From Anaeramoeba flamelloides (taxonomy: Eukaryota; Metamonada; Anaeramoebidae), in NCBI GenBank assembly GCA_027625915.1, contig JANTQA010000047.1, forward strand, positions 2,356,001-2,420,000: 64,000 bases of DNA, in the 5' to 3' direction. Numbering within the stretch: the stretch's first letter is position 1; each line of letters starts with the position of its first letter. The notes under the pieces are model-generated. The model was not told where the DNA came from and made no database searches. It worked only from the letters and a program-made list of their open reading frames with translations. Below are positions 33,501 to 45,200 of the stretch, piece after piece. A program made the translations under genes and the position numbers.

Positions 33501-34072
33501 ATGTCTCTCACAAACGAACAAAAAGAAAATTTCAGACAATCATTCAACCAATTCGATCAAGACGGTAACGGAACAATTGATGCCAAAGAACTTAAAGATG
33601 TTTTCCACAAGATGGGAAATCCAGTTACTGATGAAGTTGTCCAAAACATGATCGAAAGTGCAGATCTTGACAAAAGCGGAACTGTTGATTTTGATGAATT
33701 TTGTAAAATGGTAAAAATTCTCTTTCCTTTCCTTTCCAATCCTTTATTTTGTTGCTTTTGGAAGCTTTGTCTTTTGGTAACTTCTCGTTTTTTAAAGAAA
33801 ATTACCTTTTTGCATTTTGACTACGCTCTTATAATAAACAAACCATAAAGATGATCAAATATGAAGAACAAGGTCGTGAACAAGCCCTGAAACAAGCATT
33901 TACCATGTTTGATACTGACAACAGTGGATTCCTTGAAGAAGGAGAAATTAAAAATGCTATGGAAAAACTTGGAAACACAGTAACAATTGAACAAGTCAAA
34001 GAAATGATCAAACAAGTTGACACTGATTCTGATGGAAAAGTATCCTTTGAAGAATTCAAAAAAATGATGTAA
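33501..34072 (+). CDS. Calmodulin-like four-EF-hand protein
   Basis: Exons join(33501..33710, 33851..34072), 143 aa, phase 0, intron of 140 nt (donor AAAATG/GTAAAA, acceptor CATAAAG/ATG). All four 12-residue calcium loops are canonical: DQDGNGTIDAKE, DLDKSGTVDFDE, DTDNSGFLEEGE and DTDSDGKVSFEE, with Asp at position 1 and Glu at position 12. The two lobes are joined by a short linker (KYEEQGREQALK). The length and layout fit calmodulin or a calmodulin-like sensor rather than centrin, which usually has an N-terminal extension. The first ATG in frame was chosen; the open frame continues eight codons further up only through a TTG. It probably binds calcium and regulates target proteins in the cytosol. 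Codon use is less AT-biased than its flanks, as expected for an expressed gene. Confidence 0.93.
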
Positions 34073-34407
34073 AAGCATTTCGTTCAGAAAGAAAATAAAT
34101 TACCTTTCAAAATAATTCAAATTCTATCGATCCATTCAAAATTAGGTTGGACTTCTGATGCTACACAAAGACTTTTTCAAAAAGTTTTCTTTTATTTCGG
34201 ATAATTAATTTTACACTTATTATTTTTATTGTTTATTGGCTAAGAAATAAAAGCCCGAAAGACAAACAAAAGTACTATTGCTTTATTTTTTTTTTTTTTT
34301 TACCTTTTATTTTTGTTTTTGTCTTTGAAAAATTTCAAATGAAAATTTGAACAATTGAATAGATTCTTACCATTTGAAAAAAAAAGTGAAACAGGAAAAA
34401 CAGTGAT

Positions 34408-35325
34408 ACAAGATTTTTAATTAAAACCTTAATAGATCCTGAAAATGAAAAGTAAGATCAATTAATTAAAGAAAAAAATAAATGATCAAAGATGAAATGG
34501 AGGATTAAAAATAATGAAAGTTTTTTCTCTATTATCTTCACAAGAGTAAATATAGAATGTTGTAAAAAATAGAATTTTTACAATTTTGGAGATAAATAAA
34601 GAGTTCCATGTAATTAACCACAATTTGGTTATAGTAAATATAATACCTGATTATCTCAATAAACTAATAAAAATTTTATATATAAAATCATTTGGTGAAC
34701 GACAATGTTTTAATTTGAAAAAAAACATCCTTTTTCAAATAATGTATTGATTTTTACCAAACGATTGTATATTTAAAATCCATTTGATCCCATAAATAAA
34801 AAAGGGGGTTTCGCTTTTTCTATAACCAAATTGTGGTTAATTGTATGGAACTCTTTATTTATCTCCAAAATTGAAAAACTCTATTTTTTACAATATTCTA
34901 TATTTACTCTTGTGTTGATATTAAGGGACTAGTCTCTCTTATTTTTTTTTTTTGACCAACTTCTAAATAAGGATTACTTATCTAGAAATATGTTTAATAT
35001 TGAAAATAATCAGGGGTTTTCAAATCAAAGTAATTGGCAAATTTTGTTCTCAATCTCTATTAAATTTAGGTAAAAAAATTTAATTATGATTAGTCCCTTA
35101 AGAGGTTTTCTTTGGTGGATCTTTTATTAAAAATTTGTTGAATAATTTGACTATTTTTGATTCTATCCAAATTAACCTCTCAGGTTTTGAATAAAAAAAG
35201 AGGATCAAATTGTTTTTATTTTTTCTACTGATAATAATATTGGGTATTATTTTTTCAAGTTAATTAGTTTCTTCTATTAATTAATCTTACTTTTCGTTTC
35301 CATTAAGGCTACTAATTAGGAATCT
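34408..35325. mobile_element. Family E element interrupted by family D
   Basis: The outer ends match 22705-23075 ('agatttttaattaaaacctt', 'aatagatcctgaaaatgaaa' on the left; 'acttttcgtttccattaagg' on the right). At 34540-34914 a family D element is inserted. The flanking E sequence is more diverged than the D arms, giving the order of events. Confidence 0.65.
34540..34914. mobile_element. Family D long-TIR element, copy 2
   Basis: Arms of about 90 bp: 'cacaagagtaaatatagaat' and 'gttgtaaaaaatagaa', through 'agagttccatgtaattaacc', all mirrored on the right ending 'tatttactcttgtg'. The core is about 190 bp with no open frame. Confidence 0.8.
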
Positions 35326-36282
35326 TATTGATCTTTTTTTCGAAAATTGTTAGATTCATTTTTTAATATTGATCAAGTATTTAATTTTGGAGATTTGAAT
35401 TAAAGCTAGGGTTACAACATTTTTTTTTTACACCATCAAACTTTATCGAAATCACAAATATTTTTTTTAATCGTTTATAAATTACAAATACCATAAAAAA
35501 AACAACAATAAAAATTATTGAATATTAAATATTTCAAGATTTTTAGTCAATATAACATTTTATTCACCCTTTTTTCATTAATTATAATCAAAAAAAAAAC
35601 TATCTAAAGTTGAAATTTGCTTTCGTTTTTGTTCTTGTTCAGATTAAGATAATGGAATTTTTCGAAGGATCTTTTTTTGAAAAAGTAATATAATTATAAA
35701 AAAACTCTGAACTAATGTAATTCGAAAATCTAAAGTTAACCTAAGAGTAATTTTGACATTTTGGAATTCTCTGACATACAAGAAAAAGAAATTATTGATT
35801 TTTGTTGCGAACTTGAATGAAATAAGAATTATAAAATTGTAAATAAATACAAATTTATTAACCCAATACCCGATTTATACATAGAAATATACTTGAATTA
35901 ATAAAATATTTTTTTAAATAGAATATTTCACCAAATTAAACACGAACATCTTCCAAATAAAAATATTTTTTATTAAATAATCGATTTGGGATTTTTATTC
36001 ATGTTTGACAATAATAATATTAAATAATGAAAAAATAGAAAAAATATAAAATATGAAAAACCCAATTAATAGGTATAACAATAAATAATAATCAAAAAAA
36101 AAGATGAATTTTTAATATTTTCATCGAATTAAAAATTAGAACTCCATTGAAAGTCAAATAAAAGAACAGATTTTTTTTTTGTTTATTTTCTAATTAAAAT
36201 GAAAGATTTATTGTTTTGGTATATTAGAGAAGTTCCAAATTGCTAAAAATTATCTTGTAAGACTAACTTAAGATTTTCTAAT

Positions 36283-36475
36283 TACAATCAGTTTAACTCT
36301 TAAGATATAAACTTTTAATGAAATTTAAGGCACAAAGAAATTTCCAATTTAAGATTAAATTACGAATATTTTTTTCCACAAATTATTTTACTTTTCTCCA
36401 AATTTTATGTTTTAATTCGAAAAATATTTGCCTTAATTTTTGTTGAAAGTTTGTATATTAAAAGCAGAACTGGTA
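36283..36475. mobile_element. Family B palindromic MITE, decayed copy
   Basis: Left end TACAATCAGTTTAACTCTTAA, then 'gaaatttaaggcac'; the right half is mirrored but has many substitutions. Confidence 0.6.
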
Positions 36476-36954
36476 TAAAAGAGTTATGAGTTTTTTTTTT
36501 TTTTTTTTTTTTTGGGGGGGGTTATTACTTTTTTTAAAAAAAAGACCCTTTCTGAAATTTCATCCCCTCAATCTGAAAAATTATAAAAAAAAAAAAAAAA
36601 AATCATTAGTATGTTTTTTTACAATAAATGAATTTTAAAATAAAGGTTTCAAATCAAAATAACTTTTTAATATTTTGATAAAAGATAAAGTCGTGATAGA
36701 AAAGAAAATTATAAGATAAAAAACAACTTATTGAATAAAAAATTAATCTATCAAAATTCTAATTATTTGATCATTTTTTTATTAAATAAACCAAAAAGCT
36801 TGATCTAATCAATTTTTCAAAAATTTTGACTCAATTTTCAATGACATTGAAAACTTTTTTGATGTTTTTAATCATATTCTTCTCAAAAGAATTTTTGTAA
36901 ATTTTTAGATCAGAATAATTTTTTCTTATTGTGTAAATTTTAGTTTTGCGTTTT

Positions 36955-37720
36955 CGAATTTTTTTGGGTTTTTGAAATAATCTCAAAAAAACCCGAAAAT
37001 AGAAAATACCCGAAAATTTGTTAACTGCGAAAAAACACGTTATGGACAACTTCTAAGATACTCTAGTGCCAATATACCCAGTTTAACTGTAAAATAACAA
37101 TTTTACTTTCAGACAAAATATTTTTTTTTGAATTGTCTACTTTAAACTAATCTAAAGAGGTTTTGGTATCTTTTGAGTATATTTGAGTAATTGTTGGTTC
37201 TTATTAGGGTAAGTGTACTGGATGTGTTAGGTTTGGTATGGTGTGTGTTTGTATGTTTTGGTTAAACCAGTTCCTTTTATAGAATGGGAACTTAAATAAC
37301 AGTTTGGCTTGGGTCGCCTTATGTAGGGCATGGGTATGTATTGTACAATTAGATATTACTTGATTATTTTTGAATTGTATTCAAGATTACAAAATTATGG
37401 TAATGATACAAAAATAAAAATTTTCTTTACAAGTACATTTTCTCTCATTTAGTTAATGCCATTTCGAAATGATCAGAAAGGTTATATTCATCTAAGATAT
37501 CAATTCCTTTCACACAAAATGGGTTGGATACCATTCCATAAAATTTAATTTTTTTGAATTTTGATATTTTCAGAAAAAATTTTTTTTTCGAAATAAAATT
37601 CCAAATTTACCTTTAAGCTGAGTATATTAGCACTAGGGTTTCTTAGAAGTAGTTCAAAAACTGTTTTTTCGTAGTTAAAAAAATTTTCTGGTATTTTCGA
37701 TTTTCGGGTATTTTCGGGAA
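36955..37720. mobile_element. 0.77-kb long-TIR element with G/T-rich core
   Basis: Arms of about 120 bp: 'aacacgttatggacaacttc', 'ctaagatactctagtgcca' and 'atatacccag' on the left; 'agtatattagcactagggtt', 'tcttagaagtagttcaaaa' and the 'tttcgggtattttcggg' block on the right. The core at about 37195-37340 is clearly richer in G and T on the plus strand than anything around it and has no long open frame. Single copy here; class unknown. Confidence 0.6.
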
Positions 37721-39084
37721 TATTTGATAGATTCTTTAGAATTTGTTTTAATAAATGGGTTAAAATCAGAGATTGTATATAAAAATATACATAATTTCAA
37801 GTTTGAATTCAATCATTTTGGCAAAAAAAGTTTCTCAAGAAAAAGTTAAATGGAAACTTTATTTATTTTTATTTTTTCATTTAGTTTTTTAATTTTTTTA
37901 ATGGAAGGTATTTGTTCAGTTTTCCATTTTTAGTTTTTTTTGGGTTGTAGGGACATATCAAATAAAATTTTTCAAAAAGTAAATTAATTTTCAAATACTT
38001 TTAATGAACGTACCGAGACATATATCTAGATGTTCTTTGAATTAGAAGACACAAATTTTTACATTTCGAAATTCTCTCTTTAACAGACTAAATGTTTTTT
38101 TTCATTTAGCCCTTAACATTAAAAAAAAAATACAAAAAATTGAGATTTTTTTTGCTTATTTTTGATTATGGGTGTGTCAAAATTTTTGGAATGGAGTTTA
38201 CTATCTGAATTTGAAATTCATGGGTGATTAAAATCCATTCTATAAATCAATATTGATGATTTAAAAGATTTTTTGTTGAAAGAAATTCAAAATATTGTTA
38301 ATTTTGGGTTTGTATTAAAATCATTTTTAGATCAAAATATTATTCGATTTCCAATCAAATCAAACCAAACCAAATTGTAAATCGTGTTTTTTTTTTCCTT
38401 CTTGAAGCTTTAGTTATTCAATTTGATTTCAATAACTTTATATACTCCCTCTAAACTTTAGAAGAGTTGGAAAAAAACAGTGTATTTATAGAGATATTAT
38501 ATTTTTTGCTTTTTGGGAATTTTTAAGGTAATTTTGAATTTGGAATGTGAGATAAGGAATTATCAAAATTGATAGAATTTCAAAAAAAAAAAAGATCAAT
38601 TTTAAATTTTAACAATTTCTATTGGCCTGGTATTGGTTTTTATTCAAAAAAACATGAAGTTACATCTTAGTTGTATTCACTGAACGTCAAATTTGGATAT
38701 CACTTAATTATTTCAAACCCAAAATTGTGGTTTTTTGGATGAACGAATTTTAATAACATAACCAAATGGCAGTTTTAATAGGATAGCATAATGCCTCAAA
38801 ACTACAAAAAAAAATAATATCATCAAATAATTTATTTGTGATTGAATAATTCCGTTCTTTCGGACTTTTTTTGAAAAATGGGTTAATAAAAATTAAGCTG
38901 TTTAATTATCTTTAAAATTAGACTTTTATTTAATTTTCTTGGATTGTTTTGGCATCCCTAAAAAAGGGGGTTTTAAGTAAATAAGGTTAATTTAGGAAAT
39001 TTTGGATTTTTTCAAAAATAAAAAAAAATCCAAATTAAATAATTAAAATTCACCAATTGAGAAGAAGAAAAAAGTAAATAATAT

Positions 39085-40092
39085 TTATTTTTCTTTTTTT
39101 TCTTTTTCTTTTTCTTTTTCCTTTTCCTTTTCATTCTCATTTTCATTTTCGTTTTCATTTTTATTTTCATTAACATTAACTTTTTTGTTATCATTTTCTT
39201 TTTCATTTTCTTTTTCTGCTTCCTTTTCTTTTTCGATTTCCTTTTCTTTTCCATTCCTGTCCTTCTTGTTATTGCTCTGGGATAGGCGAGAAATAAAGCC
39301 GTCTTTCCATTGTTGGTTAAGCTTTGTAATATAATTTTGAGCTTCCAAAAAAGCTTGGTTAAATTTTAAATCAAAAAGTTTGCAATTGAATCGGTAAGAA
39401 TGTTTAATAAATTCATGGGCAAAATTGCAAAACCAAACTTGGGTTTTGTTAGTACTTTGGCCATCCTTTTTAATTCCGTGTGAAGCGGCTTTCCTGAGAG
39501 GGTAAAAAGTGATCAAGATGACAATATATCTCAAAACAAGCCAAAATTTTACAAACCAATTTGCAATTAAATCAAGATCTTCTGATTCATCTTTTAGATG
39601 GAACAATGTCTCGCCTTCTTCAGAATCACTCGTCATTTCCTTTTGGTTCTGCGACAAAGGTAAAAAGGTATTAATTAAATTTATCGATCTGATGGAAAGC
39701 TCAATGAGCTTTGGGCACATATTTTCTTTTTCATTCATGTTTTCAATTTCTGTATCGGCCATTACTTTAATTTTCTTTGTAATTGGTCCAAAGATCAAAT
39801 CAAATAGTTTGGTAAATTGTGTATAGTACTTGCTTGTTAAAATTAGGTGGAAAAGATCACAGAGTCTTTTGTCACAATATTGGAACAAAGGAGAAAAAAG
39901 GGTGATTAAAAAGAGAAAGATCCTTTCATAAAAGGCAAGAACCATTCTTAGAAGGCTTGGTGACTTGAATTTTATTTTTTCATATTTATTAAGCACGATC
40001 CCTAAAGCAGGTTTTATATGTGCTGGAAAGATTTTGTCAATCAACTTAAATGATCGGAGTTGCTCTTGGAATAATTTTTCTTCCTTTTCCAT
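39085..40092 (-). CDS. Unrecognised 335-aa protein with two hydrophobic segments and a charged tail
   Basis: Single exon, ATG to stop. Residues 1-45 are mixed charged (MEKEEKLFQEQLRSFKLIDK). A strongly hydrophobic stretch lies near 50-72 (YERIFLFLITLFSPLFQY) and a second near 180-198 (FWLVLRYIVILITFYPL). The region between 100 and 180 is helical in character with an acidic loop. The last about 60 residues are Lys/Glu/Asn repeats. The pairs of amphipathic and hydrophobic helices faintly recall lipid-droplet coat proteins (perilipin or REF/SRPP types), but I see no decisive motif, so no function is assigned. Upstream it is divergent with the truncated LINE at 40.55 kb. Codon use and the long uninterrupted frame make it a credible host gene. 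Confidence 0.75.
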   Translation of the reverse strand: MEKEEKLFQEQLRSFKLIDKIFPAHIKPALGIVLNKYEKIKFKSPSLLRMVLAFYERIFLFLITLFSPLFQYCDKRLCDLFHLILTSKYYTQFTKLFDLIFGPITKKIKVMADTEIENMNEKENMCPKLIELSIRSINLINTFLPLSQNQKEMTSDSEEGETLFHLKDESEDLDLIANWFVKFWLVLRYIVILITFYPLRKAASHGIKKDGQSTNKTQVWFCNFAHEFIKHSYRFNCKLFDLKFNQAFLEAQNYITKLNQQWKDGFISRLSQSNNKKDRNGKEKEIEKEKEAEKENEKENDNKKVNVNENKNENENENENEKEKEKEKEKEKKEK

Positions 40093-40551
40093 TTGCTAAC
40101 AAATTAAAAAGATAAATAACTTGAAAAAAATGATTAACTTTTTGTTTCCGCAAAGACAAGAATAGCACAAGAATTGGAGTCACTTTTTTGACTTGACAAC
40201 TTTTTAATTTTCTGAAATTGATTCCAAATTTGTGAAACGAATTACAAGATCACAATTCAATAACTTTCAATTTAAAAAGTTTTGTACAATTCAAACTTTT
40301 AAAAAAATGTAATTTAAACAACTTTCCACTTTTTAGTTTTCTTAAAAAGAGTTTAGGGTTAATGAAAGTTAAACAAATATTTTTCTTTTGAGATAACTTT
40401 CAATAATTTCAATTAAATTCAAAATGTTATCTTTTATTAATTATTATTTTTATACCTTTTTTTGGTTTATGTATGTTAGTATCAAGTATTTGAAATTTGA
40501 AAAAATATAAAAGAATATCATAGACTGAAATCTTGTAGACTGATGATCTGA

Positions 40552-42003
40552 AAGTTCGAAAAAGTCCTGAAAGTATTCGAACCCTGTTGGAAATTTATTC
40601 AAAAATCTCAATTTGGGTTTAGAAAAAAATATGATACTCGTATTGCAGTATTAAACTTCTTAAATACTTTTAATATGATAAAATCAAATAATGAAAATGA
40701 AAATAATAAAACTTATATTATAATGATTGATATAGCTAAATGTTTTGATTCAATTAGTTTTAAAATAATTAGAAAAACAATAAAAAAATTTATTATAAAT
40801 AAAATTATTAAATTTTTTTTATTAAAATATTATCAAGGAGAAGGTCTTGGTATATTCCAAGGAGACCCATTATCACCTATTTTATTTGTTCTAATTTCAC
40901 ACTTTCTTTTATTAAAAATCATTCCATTAACGAACCATTGTCAAATGTTTGCAGATGATTTAATTTTAATTATTAAAGGAAATAGAAATCAATTAAATCA
41001 GAAATTAAATTCAATATATGAAATAATTATTCAATTTGGATTAAAACCTAATAAAGATAAAACAGTTGTTTCAAAAGACTTAAAAAAAATTAAATATTTG
41101 GGTATTTATTTAGATAAAATTTCGCATATAGTTTATAACTTAAAAAAGGCGAAAGAAACATATAACAACTGTAAACAGTTATTCAATAACAACTCACTTA
41201 ACAATAGTTTAAAAATTAGATTATTTAAATCTTTTATCATAAGCCAATTGACATATGGGTTGGAAATATATAATTATGAAATAAAAACTTTAAATTATTT
41301 AAATTCTTGGATTAATTCATGTATTACTGAAATATGTATAATAAACAGAAATACGCCAATTCTTTTTTACAAAACAGAATTTAAAATAGAAAATATGATA
41401 ATTTATATCAATAAAAAGAAATTTAAATTCAAAAAGAAATTAGGAAATATATCTCTTCCTAATTTAGAAAAATTAATAAAGTTTAATCAAACAATAAATA
41501 ATAAAATTAATTGGAATTCAAAAGATATTATCGAACTAAAAAAAGAAATATACAAATACACATATAACGAGTTGTTGAATTCAACAAGTTGGAAGGTACA
41601 AAGATACTTCACAATAATAAAAAATCAAAATTATTTATTTAAAACTCAAAAATATTTAAGTTATCCCTCAAGCTCAACAATTCTAAAATTAAGAACATTC
41701 ACTAACTGTTTAAATAGATATTACTATGTAATTAATAAAAATTCAAATAAATTTTGTCCTTTATGTTTAAAATATCAACAGAAGGAAATTTTTGAAAATA
41801 TTGATCACTTTTTATGGATATGTCCTTTCTATGAAAAAGATAGATTAATTTTTCACAATAAAATAAAACAAATAAATCTTGATAAATTGATTTTAAACTG
41901 TGATAGTTTGAAATTATTTTCATTAATTAATAATCGTGAAATCTATGATTTTACGCTTATATTTCTGAAAGGGAATTTAAGTCTAAGGACAACTAGAGTG
42001 TAA
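40552..42003 (+). mobile_element. 5'-truncated LINE (non-LTR retrotransposon)
   Basis: The open coding region begins in the middle of the reverse transcriptase domain: frame-open sequence from 40552 reads PCWKFIQKSQFGFRKKYDTR, the conserved block before the first catalytic motif. No endonuclease or ORF1 precedes it. The upstream sequence to the host gene at 40092 is ordinary AT-rich spacer, so the element is truncated at its 5' side, the usual fate of LINE copies. Codon use is extremely A/T-rich, even against this background. The 3' end beyond the stop was not delimited; no clear poly-A tail or target duplication was identified. Confidence 0.85.
40675..42003 (+). CDS. LINE reverse transcriptase, C-terminal part (442+ codons)
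   Basis: Motifs in order: MIDIAKCFDSI (first catalytic Asp), GIFQGDPLSPILF, FADDLILI (catalytic Asp pair), GLKPNKDKT, KIKYLGIYLD. These define a group II intron/LINE-type reverse transcriptase. The C-terminal third carries CPLC..H..C spacing (FCPLCLKYQQ.., NIDHFLWICP), matching the zinc-binding zf-RVT module found at the end of many LINE polyproteins. The first ATG given is internal; the frame is open back to 40552, so the true N-terminus is missing. The frame has no internal stop, which suggests a fairly recent insertion. It would copy element RNA at a nicked chromosomal target, but this copy cannot supply the nicking activity itself. Confidence 0.9.
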   Translation: MIKSNNENENNKTYIIMIDIAKCFDSISFKIIRKTIKKFIINKIIKFFLLKYYQGEGLGIFQGDPLSPILFVLISHFLLLKIIPLTNHCQMFADDLILIIKGNRNQLNQKLNSIYEIIIQFGLKPNKDKTVVSKDLKKIKYLGIYLDKISHIVYNLKKAKETYNNCKQLFNNNSLNNSLKIRLFKSFIISQLTYGLEIYNYEIKTLNYLNSWINSCITEICIINRNTPILFYKTEFKIENMIIYINKKKFKFKKKLGNISLPNLEKLIKFNQTINNKINWNSKDIIELKKEIYKYTYNELLNSTSWKVQRYFTIIKNQNYLFKTQKYLSYPSSSTILKLRTFTNCLNRYYYVINKNSNKFCPLCLKYQQKEIFENIDHFLWICPFYEKDRLIFHNKIKQINLDKLILNCDSLKLFSLINNREIYDFTLIFLKGNLSLRTTRV

Positions 42004-43457
42004 TTTACACTTCTTCAATAATAAAAAAAGTCTTGAATGGATTTGAATGGATTATGCTATTCTTGTTGCCCGAAAAGCCAAAACGACACTGTAATTTCTT
42101 AGGCGGGCATCTGTTTCATAACATCCTCTGAAAATAAAACATCTCGTAGTGTATTTAAATTATCGATTGTTACTCTTAAGGACTACATTTTTAGGTGAAA
42201 CCAGTGAAATAATCGATAAAATCACCCTTGTAAGAGTTATGTAATCGAAGTAATATTTGTCCAAGGAGAATTTCTTTTAGAAAAAAATATGAAATTTTCA
42301 CAATTTCAACATTTTTCACAATTTTTACTTTTAATAGATCAGGCCAAATTTTGATTTTAATATTTTAGAATTCCCATTTCAACTTTTGGAACTCACACTA
42401 TTTTCTTAGGCGGTTCTACATATTTTTTACATTTTTTTTTACATGTTTGAAAAGTGTCAAAATTTGAAAAGCACTTGAAAATCCCCAAAAGACGATTTTT
42501 TCAAATTATTTTTTTTGTTATTTTCAATTTACTTTTCATTGAAAAACAAAGAAAAAAAGTTTTTGTGAAAAGGTAGAGATGACAAAAAATGATTTTTTTT
42601 TTTTTTGTCCAATTTCTTCAATGTGAAATTTTTTTGTGGGAAGAGAAAGTGAGATAACACAAATACTCAACCCCTTCAAGGGTGGGAAAGTAGTCCTTAA
42701 AAAGTATTCTTCTAATACATTTCTCAAATAAGCTAAAAAGTTGTCCTTTCATTTTGGTAAATCCCCATGAAATGTTTTATGTACTGACTACAATTTATTA
42801 TTTTTTTAAGTATAAAGTTTTTTTGGGTTTTTTTTTGGTTTACTAAAAACCCAACTTAACACTCAATTTAGAATAACACCACATCATATATATATATATA
42901 GACAATGAATTTTTCATTCTAGTCAGTTATTAGTCCAAAAGTACTAATATCCCTATTAAAGGTTAATAATATACCCATTAATCAATACCAATATTAATTA
43001 CTTATTTATTACAAGTTTGGTATTTACTAGAGAAAAAAAAATTAAAATCAAAAAAATACCTTTTTTGTTAAAAATAATTTGTTTGAAAATGTGATTAAAA
43101 TGGTTTTTAAAAATAATCTTGGTTAAATTTCGTTTATTGGATTTTGTCTATAATTTAAAGGTGTCCTCTCATTTTCGTTTTTGTATTATAAATAAAATCG
43201 TTCTTTTTTGGTATATTAATATAACGGTATTTAAATATTATTTAAATTATTATTAGATATTTTTTAGAATTTTTATTATCAATTGGTTGCAAAAAATGTT
43301 TATTTTAATGTTCAAATCAAAAAATTATTGTTTTTTAATTTTTATAATCCTTTTAACAAATTATTTTTTTCTCTATTAGGAGTTTTTTGATATTTTTTTG
43401 TGAGAAAAATCTATTCGTTAGATATCCATAAAGGTGTTTATTTTTTGATTTTTTTTA

Positions 43458-43657
43458 TACAACCAGTTTCGTTTAAAGTCAAAAATCCTGAATAAAATTT
43501 AAGATGTAAAATACAAATACAAATTAAGATCCAAAATTGGTCTTCTTTGGAAATAAACATTTGAAAAAAAAAATCCAAAAAAAATTTACCTTAATTTGGA
43601 ATTTTTTTCTTTCTCAAATTTCATTCAAATTTGTATCTCAAAGTTTTATGAACTGTA
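43458..43657. mobile_element. Family B palindromic MITE, decayed copy
   Basis: Left end TACAACCAGTTTCG, inner 'aaaatttaagatgtaaaat', right end ending AACTGTA. Same layout and length as the intact copies but heavily substituted. Confidence 0.5.
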
Positions 43658-44659
43658 TTTTAAAATATTTTTGTTATGGAAAATCGTTTTAAGGAAATCA
43701 AAATATTAACCTGCTTTTTTTATCATTATTTAAAATTATTTTCATTTTATATACTTGTAAATTTAAAAGTTTGTTAAAAAACAAATAATTTAATAAGTTT
43801 GTTTTATTTATTTTATCAATTAATTTGTTCAACGATTTTTCGTTATTTAACAATAGATCACGGTGAGCAGGCGAAAAAAGTTTTTCAGTACGTGTTTATC
43901 TCAAAAGAAATAAAATTGTTTAAGAAATGATCGGTAATATTAATTATTTGAGTAGATAAAGTTTTTCTAAAAAATATGACCATCTCCATAATAAATTTAT
44001 AATTGAAATAATTCCATTTGGTGTATCTTGTATTTAAATGATATCTAAATTAATAAAATAATTTGATTTTTTTTTATTTAAGACAAAATGAAATTAATAA
44101 TTGAAAAATACATTTTTGGTGGTTCTTTTTCTAAATATACAAGTTTAATTACAGTTAAATATTGTTTCAATTTGAAAAAAAATCAAAACTTGGCCAAAAA
44201 TTACTACTTTAGGAAATTTATTTACTCAATTAAAGTTATAAAAAATATTAGTCTTTTGCTTTCTTCAAAATTTTTAATCTTTGCTTTTTTATTTTTTTTT
44301 TATTATTATTATAACGGGGTTTAAACAAAATTGCCACATGTTTGCAGAAAAAAATAAATAATATATTAAGAGTTTTTATCATGTAGTGAGAATGTAATGG
44401 GGTAAGAACTAAATGTATTACCTTACTTTAAAAAATAAAAAAAATTCTTTTTGGTAAAGTCAAAAAAAAAGAGAAAGAGTGATAACTTGGTAAATGTTAA
44501 AAAAATCATATAAAAGGTAATAACTTAATAAAAAGTTTTGTAGAGTATGGTTGTTCGATTTAGGCTTTTTTAAAATCTTCTTTGTTGTTCATTTCATAAA
44601 AAAAAAAACTACAATTAAAACCAAAGAAAAATCATTTTGCTAAATTGGATCACCGTCAA

Positions 44660-45200
44660 AATAAAATTTTGGCTTTTTTTAAGAACCAACTAAAAAGCAG
44701 CTGTTTCAAAATGAGATAAATAATAAAATTCATATTAAAGCTGGTATTCATAAAATAAATACTTGAATAAACAATAAATTTGCCAAAAAAAATTTTTAAT
44801 AAAGAATTTTCGGTCCCCATTCATTGGGATGTCTGATGAAAAATTTCTCATTTTCTTTTTAAATTTAAAATTTTTACCAATAAGATTTTTTTTAATATAA
44901 ATAAATGAATTGTATAAAAAATTACAATGTCTCTGTTTTCTTTAAATGTTAATTTGAAGTTTCAAGAAATTTAATATCAAATTGTATTTTTAAAAAAACG
45001 AAAGAAATAAGAAAAAGAAAAGAAAAAAGAAAAGAAAAAGAAACAAAAAGCTAAAAACAAAAAAAAAAAATAATTCAATTAAATTAGTAAAAATGATCAG
45101 ATCTTGAAATTGAAATTTTATTTTGAAAAGAATACTGGATTAAACATAGAGAAAGTGTATTATTTCTTTAATAAAACTGAAGATATTTGACTGAAAAATA
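44660..45200. repeat. Family M dispersed repeat, copy 1
   Basis: Matches 61870-62420 in the same orientation: 'ataagattttttttaatat', 'ttaatgttaatttg' type blocks, a purine-rich tract of 'gaaaaagaaaag' units, then 'atcagatct' and 'gaatactg'. A shorter piece lies at about 58290-58440. Confidence 0.5.

Larger units (their letters stand above)
34073..39084. other. Intergenic region with nested transposons
   Basis: 3' flank of the calmodulin-like gene and of the minus-strand gene at 39085. Contains a family E element interrupted by family D, a decayed family B MITE, a 0.77-kb long-TIR element with a G/T-rich core, and homopolymer runs (for example T then G at about 36487-36518). About 38155-38205 matches 56740-56790 in inverse orientation. 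No exon is supportable. Confidence 0.55.

Noticed and set aside
39012-39254. 80-codon minus-strand Lys/Met frame
   Set aside because: Alternative-frame reading of the Lys/Glu tail of the 335-aa gene.
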